DNA from: Pseudoalteromonas sp. P1-25 | GTDB lineage: Bacteria; Pseudomonadota; Gammaproteobacteria; Enterobacterales; Alteromonadaceae | Direction of reading: 5' to 3' | Assembly: GCF_001401805.1 (NCBI RefSeq) | Contig: NZ_LKDW01000001.1 | Location: forward strand, 1-64,000 | DNA: 64,000 nt | Part shown: piece after piece, positions 26,731-38,222 of the stretch | Layout of the letters: the number at the start of each line of letters is the position of its first letter | How positions within the stretch are numbered: position 1 is the first letter of the stretch | The notes under the pieces: generated by a model | Database searches by the model: none | Seen by the model: the letters and a program-made list of their open reading frames with translations, nothing else | Told to the model about the DNA's origin: nothing | Program-made: the position numbers and the translations under genes

Positions 26731-27141
26731 TCAATAATGAACTGTATTTTGGGATATTTGCCATTGAGTATTTTGATTTGTTAATCTTTGGCTCTGAATA
26801 AGTTCACAGTGAATATTATTATTCTTATCATATCCAATTACTATTACATCACCCTCTTGAGCCGCCTCCATTACAGGGGAGCTTTGAAAATATAACCTAT
26901 ATTCAGCAGAGCGATTTGGATTTCCTTCTCTAGCATCATACCAAGTTAGATCCGCTGAGTACGAATCGCTACTACCTCTAATTGAAAAAGTAGCTTTGGT
27001 AGTTAATTTAGCATAACCAAACATTTCTTTTAACGGAGCAACTCCTTGAAATTCATGCTGGTGCGAACGTGCTTCATCCGCTTCTACAGCTGTTAGTGTT
27101 TTTATACATGATTTACTAAATTTAATTGGCTGTATTGCCAT
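26731..27141 (-). CDS. Stand-alone EcoRII-N-like (B3-like) DNA-binding protein
   Basis: 136 residues. The order of conserved segments matches the N-terminal effector-binding domain of EcoRII: IKTLTAVEADEARSHQHEF (compare the xKRLxANDTxxTGxHQ type motif), a central strand with DLTWYDAREGNPNRSAEYRL (compare YYNxxxxxTRNExRIT), then GDVIVIGYDKN. In EcoRII this domain binds CCWGG and gates cleavage. Here it is a separate protein with no nuclease domain, beside an MvaI/BcnI-type nuclease whose family also targets CCWGG-like sites. I infer a DNA-sensing subunit or regulator of this R-M set. It is convergent with the methylase gene, five bases apart. Confidence 0.6.
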   Translation of the reverse strand: MAIQPIKFSKSCIKTLTAVEADEARSHQHEFQGVAPLKEMFGYAKLTTKATFSIRGSSDSYSADLTWYDAREGNPNRSAEYRLYFQSSPVMEAAQEGDVIVIGYDKNNNIHCELIQSQRLTNQNTQWQISQNTVHY

Positions 27142-27259
27142 TTATTCACCCCTTAAAGTTATAAGTTAGTTAAATTAACTTTCAGTTAAATTGCAGCTTC
27201 TTTGAATATAAGAACTCTGCATACTTATATTGATAAACACCCAATCTACCAACACACTC

Positions 27260-27475
27260 CAACTCCCCGTGATCACACCCGAAAGTTATAAGTTGATGAG
27301 TAATCACTTGCATGGATGCAAGTTAAGCCGTGACTTCGCCATGGATGGCGAATACACGGCGCTTACGTTCACATCAATTTTTAACTTGAGGAGACAGTGT
27401 GATCCTCGGGTGCGCAGTGGGATTCCAAAGGGTGGACGGCGGTATTCACCCTTTGGTTGCCATCGCCAACGCGAT
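27260..27475 (-). repeat. Right inverted flank of the R-M island
   Basis: Read on the minus strand this is the counterpart of 23032-23292, with the same CGCGTTGGCGATGGCAACC start and TGTGATCACGGGG end. Its hairpin arms AAAGGGTG/CACCCTTT, CGCCATCCATGGCG and TTGCATCCATGCAA are perfect. A plus-strand frame at 27230-27499 is an artefact of this element. Confidence 0.8.
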
Positions 27476-27529
27476 AAAACCTCGAATAGAGGTTATTAAA
27501 TCCCTTAAATTCTCACGCAAAAACCTATT

Positions 27530-27597
27530 TTAAAAGCTACGCTTTTAACGCCATCAAGCTGCGCGTCTACACGTTAAAACGCGATATAAAATCGCGA
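27530..27597. repeat. Partial TGTAGACG-family repeat
   Basis: It contains AAAAGCTACGCTTTT, CAAGCTGCGCGTCTACA ending at 27571 and then GCGATATAAAATCGCGA, the right half of the family plus the GCGCGAT hairpin seen in the tandem array. Confidence 0.7.
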
Positions 27598-30549
27598 CTA
27601 CAAAACCACTTGTTTAAAGCGTGCGAATGTTCGCATACTTTCATCTGCAATCATTACCTCGTAATCTGGGTTTTGAGCAATTAGCTCATATTGCCCATTA
27701 GGTAATTTATTTACTTTTCGCAGTAAATACTGCCCGTCTCCGCTTATATCGTCTCGTTCTATAACAACTATTTGATCGCGAAGCGAACCCGCTTTGTCGG
27801 AGGTTATAAGTTCAAGTAACAATAAGTCGCCATCAAGTATTGGGTGTTTTCCGCCATTCATAGAGTTACCCGATGCGTGTGCTAAAAAATGTATTTGTGG
27901 ATCAAGCTTGCCTGCGCCAAGTGGCGCGTCTAAATATTCAACATCGCTGCTATCGCCAGTTTTAAAATGCCCACAGGCAATTTTAATATTGGGGAAACAC
28001 GGCAGTTTTAATGCGTTATCTTGTTCTTTTGCTGTATCGGCAAGATCTTTAAACGCTAGCTGAGTTACATTGTTAGGTTTTTGCTCTGTATTTTTTTTCG
28101 TGGTTGGCGTTTTTACTTTTAGCCGTTGGCTGTATTTAGCTAAGGTGTATTCAACTAGTTCTAACACGGCGTTGTTTAGTAATTCGCATTTTTCTGCGGG
28201 TACGTCAAACGTGGCTTTTACGATGTCGTTTTGTAAGGTAAACCATTGTGTGCCGTCTTTATTTTTATTGGTGTAGGCTTTAATTGGATTTTTACGCCAG
28301 TAGCTTTGCCATGTTTGTGAATTTGCAGCCGCTTGCTGTTCTTTAATAGGTAAATCGTGTTGCTTTAAATTTGGATGGCGCGCTAAAACCTTAGCACTCA
28401 TAGCCGCAAGTTCTGCAACTGTTGGGGGTTTGGCAAAGCCATTTAAAGCAACATACGCTTCAAGCAAAATAGCTTTGAAGCATTTGGTCATACTGGTTGT
28501 TTGTATACCTTTATGTAAAAAGTCGTAAAACGGGGCTAATTGCTTGGCACTTTGCTGTGCTTCGTCATCAATATTTTGTGTTTGAGCAATTAGATCAAAC
28601 CAACTAGTGTAATTGCTGTTTACCTTTTTTATATCCCCATAGTGGTAGTAAAACTCACTTAAGGTGGGTAAATGCCCAAGTTGCTCAGCAAGTTGTGTTA
28701 TATCTTCAAGCGCCGTGGTGCGCTGCGCCTTAGCTAGCTGTTGCCAGAAGTCGGTGACTTTTAAATCAATATTTATAAAGCAGCCATCAGCTAGATTTGG
28801 CTTTTTAAGCTTTTTAACTACACCAGTTGGCGTGGTCTCATGAAGTAGTGCATAGGGTTTATTTAAAAAGCTGTGGTGGTTACCAATAAAATCAAGCACC
28901 ACTAAATGTGTTTTACCTTCAAGGGTGCGTAAACCCCGTCCTAATTGCTGTAAAAAGAGTATTTTAGAGTCGCTTGGGCGCAGCATTAATATGGTATCAA
29001 TGCTTGGTAAATCAGTCCCTTCGTTAAACAAATCAACAGTAAATAATACTTCAACTTGACGCTGTTCTAATTGTTTTAGTGCATCATTACGGCGTACTTT
29101 TGACTGGCTATGTACAGATAGCGCTTTTACACCCGCTTTATTAAACGCATCAGCCATGTAATCGGCATGTTTGGTTGAAATACAAAAGCCTAATGTGCGC
29201 TGCTGCTTGTATTGCTGCCATTGTAAAAGTGCGTGGTCTGCCCGTTTTTGAGTCGCAAATTTGTTTTCTAGTGCAGCGGGATCAAATCGACCATTGCGCC
29301 ACGGAATAGCTTGATAGTTTACGTTTTCGTCCCAAATACCATAGTAATGAAATGGCACTAACGTTTTTTGGTCTATCCCCTGCGTTAAGTTACGCTCAAA
29401 CACTAGGTTGTTGTCGCATAACCCTAAAATATCAGCTTGGTCGGTACGCTCTGGTGTAGCTGTTAAACCCAGTAAAAATTGAGGTTCAAAGTAGTTTAAA
29501 AGCTGGCGATATACACGCGCACTTGCATGGTGAAATTCGTCGACAATAATGTAATCAAATGCTGTTGGTGCAAACTGCTTCAAGTGGTTACTTCGGCCAA
29601 TGGTTTGAATTGAGGCAAATAAACACTCAGCGTTTTTGTCTCGCTGTTTACCGTTATAAAACCCAGTAGATAGAGTGAGTAATTCAGAAAATGTTCGCTG
29701 TGCTTGCAAAAGTATTTCTTCGCGATGCGCTACAAATAAAATACGTTTTGCTTTGAACTGTTTTACATCAAATGCACTTAACCATGTTTTACCCATACCC
29801 GTTGCTAAAACCACTAAGCCACGCTTAAAGCCCTCGGTACGCGTTTGCGCTAAGGCATTAAGCGCTTCAATTTGAGCTGGCCTTGGTGTTTTAGCTTCAT
29901 TCTTTTCAATAACTTGCTCAGCTGTATCAGCGTGGTTTACCGATACAAATTGCTGTGTTTTACGCCTAGTAATGTAGCTATTTATCCATTTATGGCTTAA
30001 ATGGGTAACAAATTCGTGATTAAAAATATTTTCAAAAGCTGTGCGAATACTTAAAAACTGCTTTGCTGCTTGGCTTGTTTTTGGTTGCGTATAATCGTGT
30101 CTAAAGTTCCACTCGTGCCCTTTGGTTAATGCGCTGGCACTAATATTACTTGAGCCAATAAAGGCACAGCCATCAGTAATCTCGTTTTGGTCGTTTGTTT
30201 TAACAAATATATACGACTTCATATGAAAGCTTTGATTACTATGCGTTTGGTAAATGCGCACATCGGCTCCTCGATCTACTAACGCCATAAGTTCTCTTAA
30301 CGCATTGGGATGAGTAATATCGAGGTAGTCTGAGGTAAGTAATTTAAGCGTTGCGCCACTTTGTAACGCTTCGCTTAGTGGGTCGAACAACAGTGCTAAG
30401 CCACTTGGCTGAATAAATGAAACTGTAATTTCAATCTCAGTGGCATTGTTTATGGCATGCACAAGGTTAGGTAATAACGGGTCATTATCACCCGTAATAA
30501 GCTGTTGGTTATTACTTTGCAGGTGTTGATGTTCGCTAAAACTATTCAC
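27598..30549 (-). CDS. PLD-nuclease/DEAD helicase/DUF3427/UmuD-like fusion protein
   Basis: 983 residues. The N-terminal phospholipase-D-like domain has H109-x-K111 in SFHMKSYIF and GSSNIS at 132-137. The superfamily 2 helicase has a Walker A (ATGMGKTW, 249-256), DEFHHA (337-342), GLTATPERTD and QLGRGLR. A long region at about 600-830 fits DUF3427. The C-terminal 130 residues resemble UmuD/LexA autoproteases: Cys859-Gly860 (IACGHF), Ser896 in ASGNSMNGG, then ILDGDLLLLE and Lys945 in YLLRK. The GTG start follows directly on the methyltransferase stop. The likely role is phage or plasmid defence, with possible self-cleavage on DNA damage; this is inference. Confidence 0.8.
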   Translation of the reverse strand: MNSFSEHQHLQSNNQQLITGDNDPLLPNLVHAINNATEIEITVSFIQPSGLALLFDPLSEALQSGATLKLLTSDYLDITHPNALRELMALVDRGADVRIYQTHSNQSFHMKSYIFVKTNDQNEITDGCAFIGSSNISASALTKGHEWNFRHDYTQPKTSQAAKQFLSIRTAFENIFNHEFVTHLSHKWINSYITRRKTQQFVSVNHADTAEQVIEKNEAKTPRPAQIEALNALAQTRTEGFKRGLVVLATGMGKTWLSAFDVKQFKAKRILFVAHREEILLQAQRTFSELLTLSTGFYNGKQRDKNAECLFASIQTIGRSNHLKQFAPTAFDYIIVDEFHHASARVYRQLLNYFEPQFLLGLTATPERTDQADILGLCDNNLVFERNLTQGIDQKTLVPFHYYGIWDENVNYQAIPWRNGRFDPAALENKFATQKRADHALLQWQQYKQQRTLGFCISTKHADYMADAFNKAGVKALSVHSQSKVRRNDALKQLEQRQVEVLFTVDLFNEGTDLPSIDTILMLRPSDSKILFLQQLGRGLRTLEGKTHLVVLDFIGNHHSFLNKPYALLHETTPTGVVKKLKKPNLADGCFINIDLKVTDFWQQLAKAQRTTALEDITQLAEQLGHLPTLSEFYYHYGDIKKVNSNYTSWFDLIAQTQNIDDEAQQSAKQLAPFYDFLHKGIQTTSMTKCFKAILLEAYVALNGFAKPPTVAELAAMSAKVLARHPNLKQHDLPIKEQQAAANSQTWQSYWRKNPIKAYTNKNKDGTQWFTLQNDIVKATFDVPAEKCELLNNAVLELVEYTLAKYSQRLKVKTPTTKKNTEQKPNNVTQLAFKDLADTAKEQDNALKLPCFPNIKIACGHFKTGDSSDVEYLDAPLGAGKLDPQIHFLAHASGNSMNGGKHPILDGDLLLLELITSDKAGSLRDQIVVIERDDISGDGQYLLRKVNKLPNGQYELIAQNPDYEVMIADESMRTFARFKQVVL

Positions 30550-31152
30550 TTATAATTTCGCTTTGCTATGCGTTAACAAGGCATTGAGCCACACTTCGCT
30601 TTCGCGCCCTGGGCGTTGATCAACACTTTGCCAGTGCTTAACTATGCGCAATTGCGTGTGCTGATTTAGCAAATTACTTAATAACTGCTCGGTTAAATCG
30701 GTAAATTTACGGCCATTATGTTCGCGTTCTTGCGTGCCATATTTAAACGATACATACAAAACGCCACTCGGTTTAAGCGCATTTTGTAGGTTTAAAAACA
30801 CCTGTGGTAACTCTACTTTTGGTACATGCAATAAACTCGCGCAGCACCAAATGCCATCGTATTTATTTATACACTCAAGCTCTTGAAATGTTTTAACCTC
30901 GACTGGTTGTTGTAAGTAATTACTGGCTAACTTTGCAAGAGCGGTGCTTGCATCAAAGGCCGACACACTAAAACCTTGGCTTTTAAAATAGGCGGCATCA
31001 CGTGCTGAGCCACAACCTGCATCTAGCACATGGCCGTTTTGTGCAACATACGGTAAAAACTCACGGTAAAGCGCCGACATATCAACATTAAGTGTTGAGT
31101 CGCTAAAAGTTTGTGCATGTTGGTTATAATAATTTAGTGTGGTATTGGGCAC
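30550..31152 (-). CDS. Class I SAM-dependent methyltransferase
   Basis: 200 residues from a GTG start preceded by AGGAG. The SAM-binding motif VLDAGCGSARDAAYF (about 41-55) and the acidic strand-2 end FDAS are clear, followed by motif IV-like GIWCCASLLHVPK and a late KYGTQEREHNGRKF. The fold and size match small TehB/UbiE-like methyltransferases. There is no DNA-methylase NPPY or PCQ motif, so the substrate may be a small molecule, protein or RNA rather than DNA. Its stop codon abuts the start of the PLD-helicase gene, so both form one two-gene unit and probably work together. Confidence 0.8.
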   Translation of the reverse strand: MPNTTLNYYNQHAQTFSDSTLNVDMSALYREFLPYVAQNGHVLDAGCGSARDAAYFKSQGFSVSAFDASTALAKLASNYLQQPVEVKTFQELECINKYDGIWCCASLLHVPKVELPQVFLNLQNALKPSGVLYVSFKYGTQEREHNGRKFTDLTEQLLSNLLNQHTQLRIVKHWQSVDQRPGRESEVWLNALLTHSKAKL

Positions 31153-31433
31153 TGCTTATACCGCTCCTTGGCTTTTGTGCGTTTGCAACGTTAATGCTGT
31201 ATTCATCTTTGTTTAATCTACAGGAACAGGCCAATAAATTAAAGAACTTATAAGTAGGTTTTTTTAGCTTAATACGCTGTTTGTATTGAATTTTGCATTA
31301 ATCATTTCTCCCAAGCGTAAACTCTTTGCTTTTAGATACATTTTTTTACAACTTTAACGTCTCATTCATTATTATATTGTTTTGCTGGGTTATACTGTTT
31401 AAATAACGATTAAAAACGTACCTTAGAGTTTTA

Positions 31434-32171
31434 ATGAATAAATTAATAACCTTATTAATGTGTGTATTGTTTAGTGCTTCTTGGGGTGTGTTTGCCTGCG
31501 AAAAAACACTAACGGTTGCCTCGCATGATGCTTTTTGGCCGCCTTATGTTATGGGTATTAATGGGCAGTTTCAGGGTAAAGAGGTAGAAGCGTTAAATAT
31601 TATTTTTAAAGACTCGCCTTTTTGCTTTGAAGTAAAACTGTTGCCTAATTCTAAACGGGCTTTTACCGAGCTGCGCTATGGCCGAATAGACATAGGCTGG
31701 GCGGCCAGCTATACCAATGAGCGCGCTAAACACGTTCATTTTACAAAGCCGTACCGCACCGAGGTTATGCGTTTATACGAAAATATAAACAATTTACATA
31801 AAGCTAAAAATTTAGCCGAAATTTTTGACCAAGGTTTAACCATTGGCGCTAATTTTGGTAGCTATTACGGCAAAGAGTTTGAGCAGTATAAACACAGCCA
31901 TAAAAAACAAATTGAGTACACTAGTGCAACCAGTAAGCGCTTTGAAATGCTAAATAAACAACGTATAGATTACGCAATAGAAGACGAGCTAGTAGGCAAT
32001 TATTTAAGTAAACGGGGTAAAAATTTAATTGCGGCCCCTACTATACCCGCTATAAATAAAGATCAAATACACTTAATGCTGAGCAAAAAAACGGTAACGC
32101 TTGATGAGGTTAACATTATTAACGCGCATATTTTAAAAAAGAACGCGGCGCTTAAGGCGTTATTTGAATGA
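31434..32171 (+). CDS. Periplasmic solute-binding protein, family 3 (first of a pair)
   Basis: 245 residues with a signal peptide (about 1-21, ending VFA) and a single SBP_bac_3 domain: TLTVASHDAFWPPYVMG at the start, a central RIDIGWAASYTNERAK and a C-terminal helix. The family binds amino acids or similar solutes for uptake or sensing. No permease or ATPase genes adjoin it. It overlaps the following paralogue by four bases (ATGA). The pair shares Cys positions (ACEK/ACDK and SPFC), which suggests a disulphide. Confidence 0.8.
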   Translation: MNKLITLLMCVLFSASWGVFACEKTLTVASHDAFWPPYVMGINGQFQGKEVEALNIIFKDSPFCFEVKLLPNSKRAFTELRYGRIDIGWAASYTNERAKHVHFTKPYRTEVMRLYENINNLHKAKNLAEIFDQGLTIGANFGSYYGKEFEQYKHSHKKQIEYTSATSKRFEMLNKQRIDYAIEDELVGNYLSKRGKNLIAAPTIPAINKDQIHLMLSKKTVTLDEVNIINAHILKKNAALKALFE

Positions 32172-32917
32172 GTAGATTGCGAATATATTTAGTAATATGG
32201 GTAGCCTGTTTGGGGCTGTTTTGTGCCAGTGCAGTGGCGTGCGATAAAACAATTAACGTAGGCACTAACGAGCGCTATTGGCCGCCGTATGTTGTACTAA
32301 AAAATAATGCTTTAACGGGTTCTGAAATAGATGTAATTAAAACCATTTTTAAAGACTCTCCCTTTTGTATAAATTTTACCTTATTACCTAACTCGCAACG
32401 TGCCTTGGAAGAGTTAAAACATGGCCGTATAGATTTAATGTTTGCGGCGAGTAAAACCCGCGAACGTGAGGTGTACGCTCACTTTAGTTTGCCTTACCGC
32501 GAAGAAGCTATGATGTTGTATCAACACACTGACTCGGCAAACATTAGCTCCTTAGAGCAGCTTTTTAAAAAAGGCTTAACAACGGGTATTAATGGCGGTA
32601 GCTATTTAGGGCAGGCATTTAAAGCATTAAGTGAAAAGTATAGTGAGCAAATAGTGCTTACCTCCGAGGCCGATAAACGCTTTGCTTTACTTAATAAAAA
32701 GCGGGTAGATTTTGTAGTGGATGATTCGTTAGTGGCCGCTTACTTTACTAAAAATTACGCTGGTATATTGCCGGTTGAGCAAGTAGCGCCTGTTCACGTA
32801 AATAATGTGCATTTTATAATGAGCAAAAAAACAATAACGCTTAACGAGGTTGCTGTAATTAATCGCCTTATTAAAAATAACAAGGCGGCTATTAAGCGCA
32901 TTTATAACCTCTATTAA
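32168..32917 (+). CDS. Periplasmic solute-binding protein, family 3 (second of a pair)
   Basis: 249 residues, clearly paralogous to the preceding product: NERYWPPYVVLKNN, FKDSPFCINFTLLPNSQRA and GRIDLMFAASKTRERE align with it throughout. The signal peptide ends near AVA (about residue 23). It starts inside the last codons of the first gene, so the pair arose by tandem duplication and is co-translated. The ligand is unknown. The lack of transporter partners suggests either a shared permease elsewhere or a sensory role. Confidence 0.8.
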   Translation: MSRLRIYLVIWVACLGLFCASAVACDKTINVGTNERYWPPYVVLKNNALTGSEIDVIKTIFKDSPFCINFTLLPNSQRALEELKHGRIDLMFAASKTREREVYAHFSLPYREEAMMLYQHTDSANISSLEQLFKKGLTTGINGGSYLGQAFKALSEKYSEQIVLTSEADKRFALLNKKRVDFVVDDSLVAAYFTKNYAGILPVEQVAPVHVNNVHFIMSKKTITLNEVAVINRLIKNNKAAIKRIYNLY

Positions 32918-33104
32918 ACTACGGCTTTCTCCTTACTGTTTATTTATAACTTAACTTTCAGCCCTTTTAGGTGTGTATCTTTTACCTTTCATTACCGTGG
33001 GGGGATCTGTATAATTCGCCAGCTAATTTACCCTATTGCTTGGTCTTGTTTGTGGCGTTTTGCTGCAGTTGGCCCCTGTCAGTACTCATTCTAGGACTAA
33101 CTTT

Positions 33105-34706
33105 TTGATCTCCACCGCAAATATTACGATGCAGTTTGGCGCAGAGCCGTTGTTTGAAAACATTTCAGCTAAATTTGGTAACGGTAACCGTTACGGTTTA
33201 ATTGGCGCTAACGGCTGTGGTAAGTCGACCTTCATGAAAATTTTAAGCGGTGCGCTTGTGCCAAGTGCGGGTAATGTGTCGATTACGCCGGGGCTTAAAG
33301 TAGGTAACTTAAGCCAAGACCAATTTGCTTTTGAGCAATACAGCGTTGTAGATGCCGTAATTATGGGCGACGTAGAGCTTTGGAAAGTAAAGCAAGAACG
33401 CGACCGTATTTATTCATTACCCGAAATGAGCGAAGAAGACGGCATGAAGGTGGCCGACCTTGAAAGCGTTTTTGCCGAAATGGACGGTTACACAGCCGAA
33501 AGCCGCGCTGAAGAAATACTAATAGAAGCGGGTATAGATAAAGAGTTTCATTATGGGTTAATGGCAAATGTTGCCCCAGGTTGGAAATTACGTGTGCTTT
33601 TAGCGCAGGCGCTATTTGCAAACCCAGACATACTGCTACTCGATGAGCCAACCAATAACTTGGATATTCATACCATTACGTGGCTTGCTAACGAGCTTAA
33701 TAAACGTAAATGCACCATGATTATTATTTCGCATGACCGCCATTTTTTAAATTCGGTATGTACTCACATGGCCGATATTGACTACGGCGAGCTGCGAATT
33801 TACCCAGGTAATTACGAAAAGTTTTTAGAAGCGTCTAGCTTGCAGCGTGAGCAGTTATTAGCCGAAAACGCTAAAAAGAGTGCTGAAATTGATGAGCTAC
33901 AAGACTTTGTTAACCGCTTTGGCGCAAACGCCTCAAAGGCTAAGCAAGCCAGTTCGCGCGCTAAAAAAATGGAAAAAATAAAGCTAGACGACGTTAAAGC
34001 GTCAAGCCGTATGAGCCCGTCACTGAGTTTTGACGAGGGTAAAAAAATGTATCGCCAAGCGCTTGAAGTCACCAAGCTTGGCCACGGTTTTGATGGCGAA
34101 ACCTTATTTAGCGGCGGCGACTTTTTATTAGAAGCCGGCGCTAAACTTGCCATTATTGGCGAAAACGGTGTGGGTAAAACCACTTTTTTACGCTGTTTGG
34201 TAAACGAGCTAAAATGCAATGAAGGCGAGATTAAATGGTCAGAAAATGCGACCTTTGGTTACTGCCCGCAAGACAGCACAAAAGATTTTGATAACGATTT
34301 AACGTTATTCGATTGGATGTCGCAGTGGCGCACAGCCAAGCACAACGATTTAATGGTGCGCGGCATGTTAGGGCGTTTATTGTTTACCGCCGACGATGCA
34401 AACAAAAAAGCGCGTAACTGCTCAGGTGGTGAAAAAAACCGTTTGTTATTTGGTAAGTTAATGATGCAAGACGTAAACGTACTGGTAATGGACGAGCCAA
34501 CCAACCACATGGATATGGAAGCCATTGAAGCGCTTAATAATGCATTAAAAGACTTTAAAGGCACGCTTATTTTTGTAAGCCACGATCGCGAGTTTGTATC
34601 GTCATTAGCGACCCGTATTATTGATATTAAAGATAAACAAGTTATTGATTTTCAGGGTACGTTTGATGAATACCTAGCAAGCATAGAAGAGAAAAAAATT
34701 GCTTAA
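33105..34706 (+). CDS. ybiT: ABC-F ATPase, YbiT type
   Basis: Cytosolic tandem ATPase that binds the ribosome in the ABC-F family. Two nucleotide-binding domains are complete: Walker [10 protein letters not shown] and GENGVGKTT, signature-like regions, Walker [14 protein letters not shown] and [12 protein letters not shown], joined by the charged linker with [19 protein letters not shown]. Similarity to E. coli YbiT is near full length. The open frame extends to 33036, but YbiT proteins begin at the equivalent of [11 protein letters not shown], so the TTG at 33105, with AGGA upstream, is preferred, giving 533 residues. A hairpin terminator follows at 34792. Confidence 0.9.
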   Translation: MISTANITMQFGAEPLFENISAKFGNGNRYGLIGANGCGKSTFMKILSGALVPSAGNVSITPGLKVGNLSQDQFAFEQYSVVDAVIMGDVELWKVKQERDRIYSLPEMSEEDGMKVADLESVFAEMDGYTAESRAEEILIEAGIDKEFHYGLMANVAPGWKLRVLLAQALFANPDILLLDEPTNNLDIHTITWLANELNKRKCTMIIISHDRHFLNSVCTHMADIDYGELRIYPGNYEKFLEASSLQREQLLAENAKKSAEIDELQDFVNRFGANASKAKQASSRAKKMEKIKLDDVKASSRMSPSLSFDEGKKMYRQALEVTKLGHGFDGETLFSGGDFLLEAGAKLAIIGENGVGKTTFLRCLVNELKCNEGEIKWSENATFGYCPQDSTKDFDNDLTLFDWMSQWRTAKHNDLMVRGMLGRLLFTADDANKKARNCSGGEKNRLLFGKLMMQDVNVLVMDEPTNHMDMEAIEALNNALKDFKGTLIFVSHDREFVSSLATRIIDIKDKQVIDFQGTFDEYLASIEEKKIA

Positions 34707-34791
34707 GTTGTAGCCACGATTTTATATCGCGTCTGTTTTAGGTTTAAGTTTTTAGGTTTCAAAATTAAAAATAAAGCCTAAACCATTTTAA

Positions 34792-34817
34792 AAAGGTGCT
34801 GTTTAGCACCTTTTTTT
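34792..34817 (+). terminator. Terminator downstream of ybiT
   Basis: The stem AAAGGTGCT/AGCACCTTT followed by T residues lies about 86 bp after the stop. Confidence 0.8.
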
Positions 34818-34875
34818 GTGGGTGTTTGAATAGGCGGGTGTGCATTGTTTTAGCCATAAGAGCTAAGCCCAACCC

Positions 34876-35269
34876 TGTAGACGCGCAGCTTGCTGGCGTT
34901 TTAAAAGCAACGCTTTTACCCTGTGCAAACCCCTTTGCTAAAGCCATGAGAAGCTACGCTTCTAACGTGAGCAAGCTCAACGTCTACAAGTCAAATTAAC
35001 GCCGGAGCTTAACCCTGCTCTGTAGACGCGCAGCTTGCTGGCGTTTTAAAAGCAACGCTTTTACCCTGCTGTTAAACCCCTTAGCTAAAGCCATGAGAAG
35101 CTACGCTTCTAACGTGAGCAAGCTCGACGTCTACAACGCCGGAGCTAAGCCCAACCCTGTAGACCCACAGCTTGCTGGCGTTTAAAAGCAATGCTTTTGC
35201 CCTGTGCAAACCCCTTTGCTAAAGCCATGAGAAGCTTCGCTTCTAACGTGAGCAAGCTCAACGTCTACA
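34876..35269. repeat. Three tandem TGTAGACG-family repeats
   Basis: Complete copies lie at 34876-34988, 35021-35135 and 35158-35269, each bounded by TGTAGACG (TGTAGACC in the third) and CGTCTACA. Spacers hold AATTAACGCCGGAGCT. Inner hairpins CAGCTTGCTG, AAAAGCAACGCTTTT and GAAGCTACGCTTC are kept by paired changes between copies. A further decayed half follows to about 35330. Apparent open frames here are by-products of the repeats. Confidence 0.88.
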
Positions 35270-35350
35270 AGTCAAATTAACGCCGGGGCTATCCTTCTAA
35301 AGTGAGCAAGCACAACAAATACAAGCTCAAAGCTAAAATTTAGACAATAA

Positions 35351-35378
35351 AAAAGGGGAGCAATGTTGCTCCCCTTTT
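35351..35378 (-). terminator. Terminator of katG
   Basis: A perfect palindrome AAAAGGGGAGCA/TGCTCCCCTTTT lies 18 bp downstream of the katG stop on the minus strand. Confidence 0.9.
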
Positions 35379-35395
35379 ATGCCTATTAAAATGAT

Positions 35396-37591
<2,196 letters not shown>

Positions 37592-37905
37592 TTAAATGAA
37601 GAGTTTAACTATTTTACTCAAGCCCCAGCGCCTACATTTGAAGTAACACGCTAAGGTGTATTAATTTTGCGCATAATTTTTGTTTACTGCCCAAACAATA
37701 TAGACCCCAAATATTACATTCGCCAGTGTATTAACTTGAATTAAATCGATTGAAACCATTGGTTTATTGGATAATGTTTAAGCGCTGAAATTTAAGTGAT
37801 CGGATTAAATAGTTAACCCGTAATGTTATGTGAAGGGTTTGAAAGTGGCTTTTAATTAAGCGCACATTGGAATACCCCCCTTCACCATGAAATTAAAGTT
37901 GTTTA

Positions 37906-37938
37906 TAAAGGTGCATTACTAAGCCCAATGCACCTTTA
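37906..37938. repeat. Perfect 12-bp hairpin
   Basis: TAAAGGTGCATT faces AATGCACCTTTA across a 9-base loop. It could be a terminator of an unseen transcript, an operator or an RNA structure. Confidence 0.55.
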
Positions 37939-37999
37939 CTTTATAACTTATTGAAATCTATTTTAAATAATTAAGTAAATGTTCAGATTAACTTGATTA

Positions 38000-38087
38000 T
38001 TATGACCACTCACTCCTGTTATTTCCCTGCGACAATTTATTGTTGTTTTAAGCAGTTTTGCCAGTCCACTTTGGGCTGGCTTTTTTT
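38000..38087 (+). ncRNA. Candidate small RNA ending in a strong terminator
   Basis: The hairpin GCCAGTCCA/TGGGCTGGC (one G-U pair, loop CTT) followed by seven T residues at 38060-38087 is a textbook terminator on the plus strand, yet the only upstream gene, katG, points the other way. A short transcript is therefore implied. The upstream sequence has a C/U-rich unpaired stretch (CACTCCTGTTATTTCCCTG) suitable for base-pairing, and a weak TATTAT -10-like box near 37997. The 5' end is a guess. Confidence 0.35.
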
Positions 38088-38222
38088 GCCTAACACTTAG
38101 TGCGCTTTAAAGTTATGTGAGTTTGCTATGTTGTTTTATGTTCAAAGCCAACACGCCCTAGTGCCAATAAGCCTTGCATGTTAAAGTGCGGTTAGTCACT
38201 AATAATTAACTTAGGCGTACCC

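Noticed and set aside
23032..27475. Flanking repeats as integron attC sites
   Set aside because: They are over 200 bp, in inverted orientation, with no integrase, and the cassette holds three genes on both strands.
27230..27499. 89-residue plus-strand frame
   Set aside because: It lies almost wholly in the right inverted repeat of the R-M island and has no ribosome-binding site.
30550..31152. Methyltransferase as a DNA-modification subunit
   Set aside because: There is no NPPY, DPPY or PCQ motif; the substrate is left open rather than called DNA.
34765..34999. Overlapping frames on both strands
   Set aside because: They run through hairpin repeats and a terminator; the residues simply reflect the repeat sequence.
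37906..37938. Hairpin as katG terminator
   Set aside because: katG runs away from it and has its own terminator at 35351; the hairpin lies upstream of the katG start.
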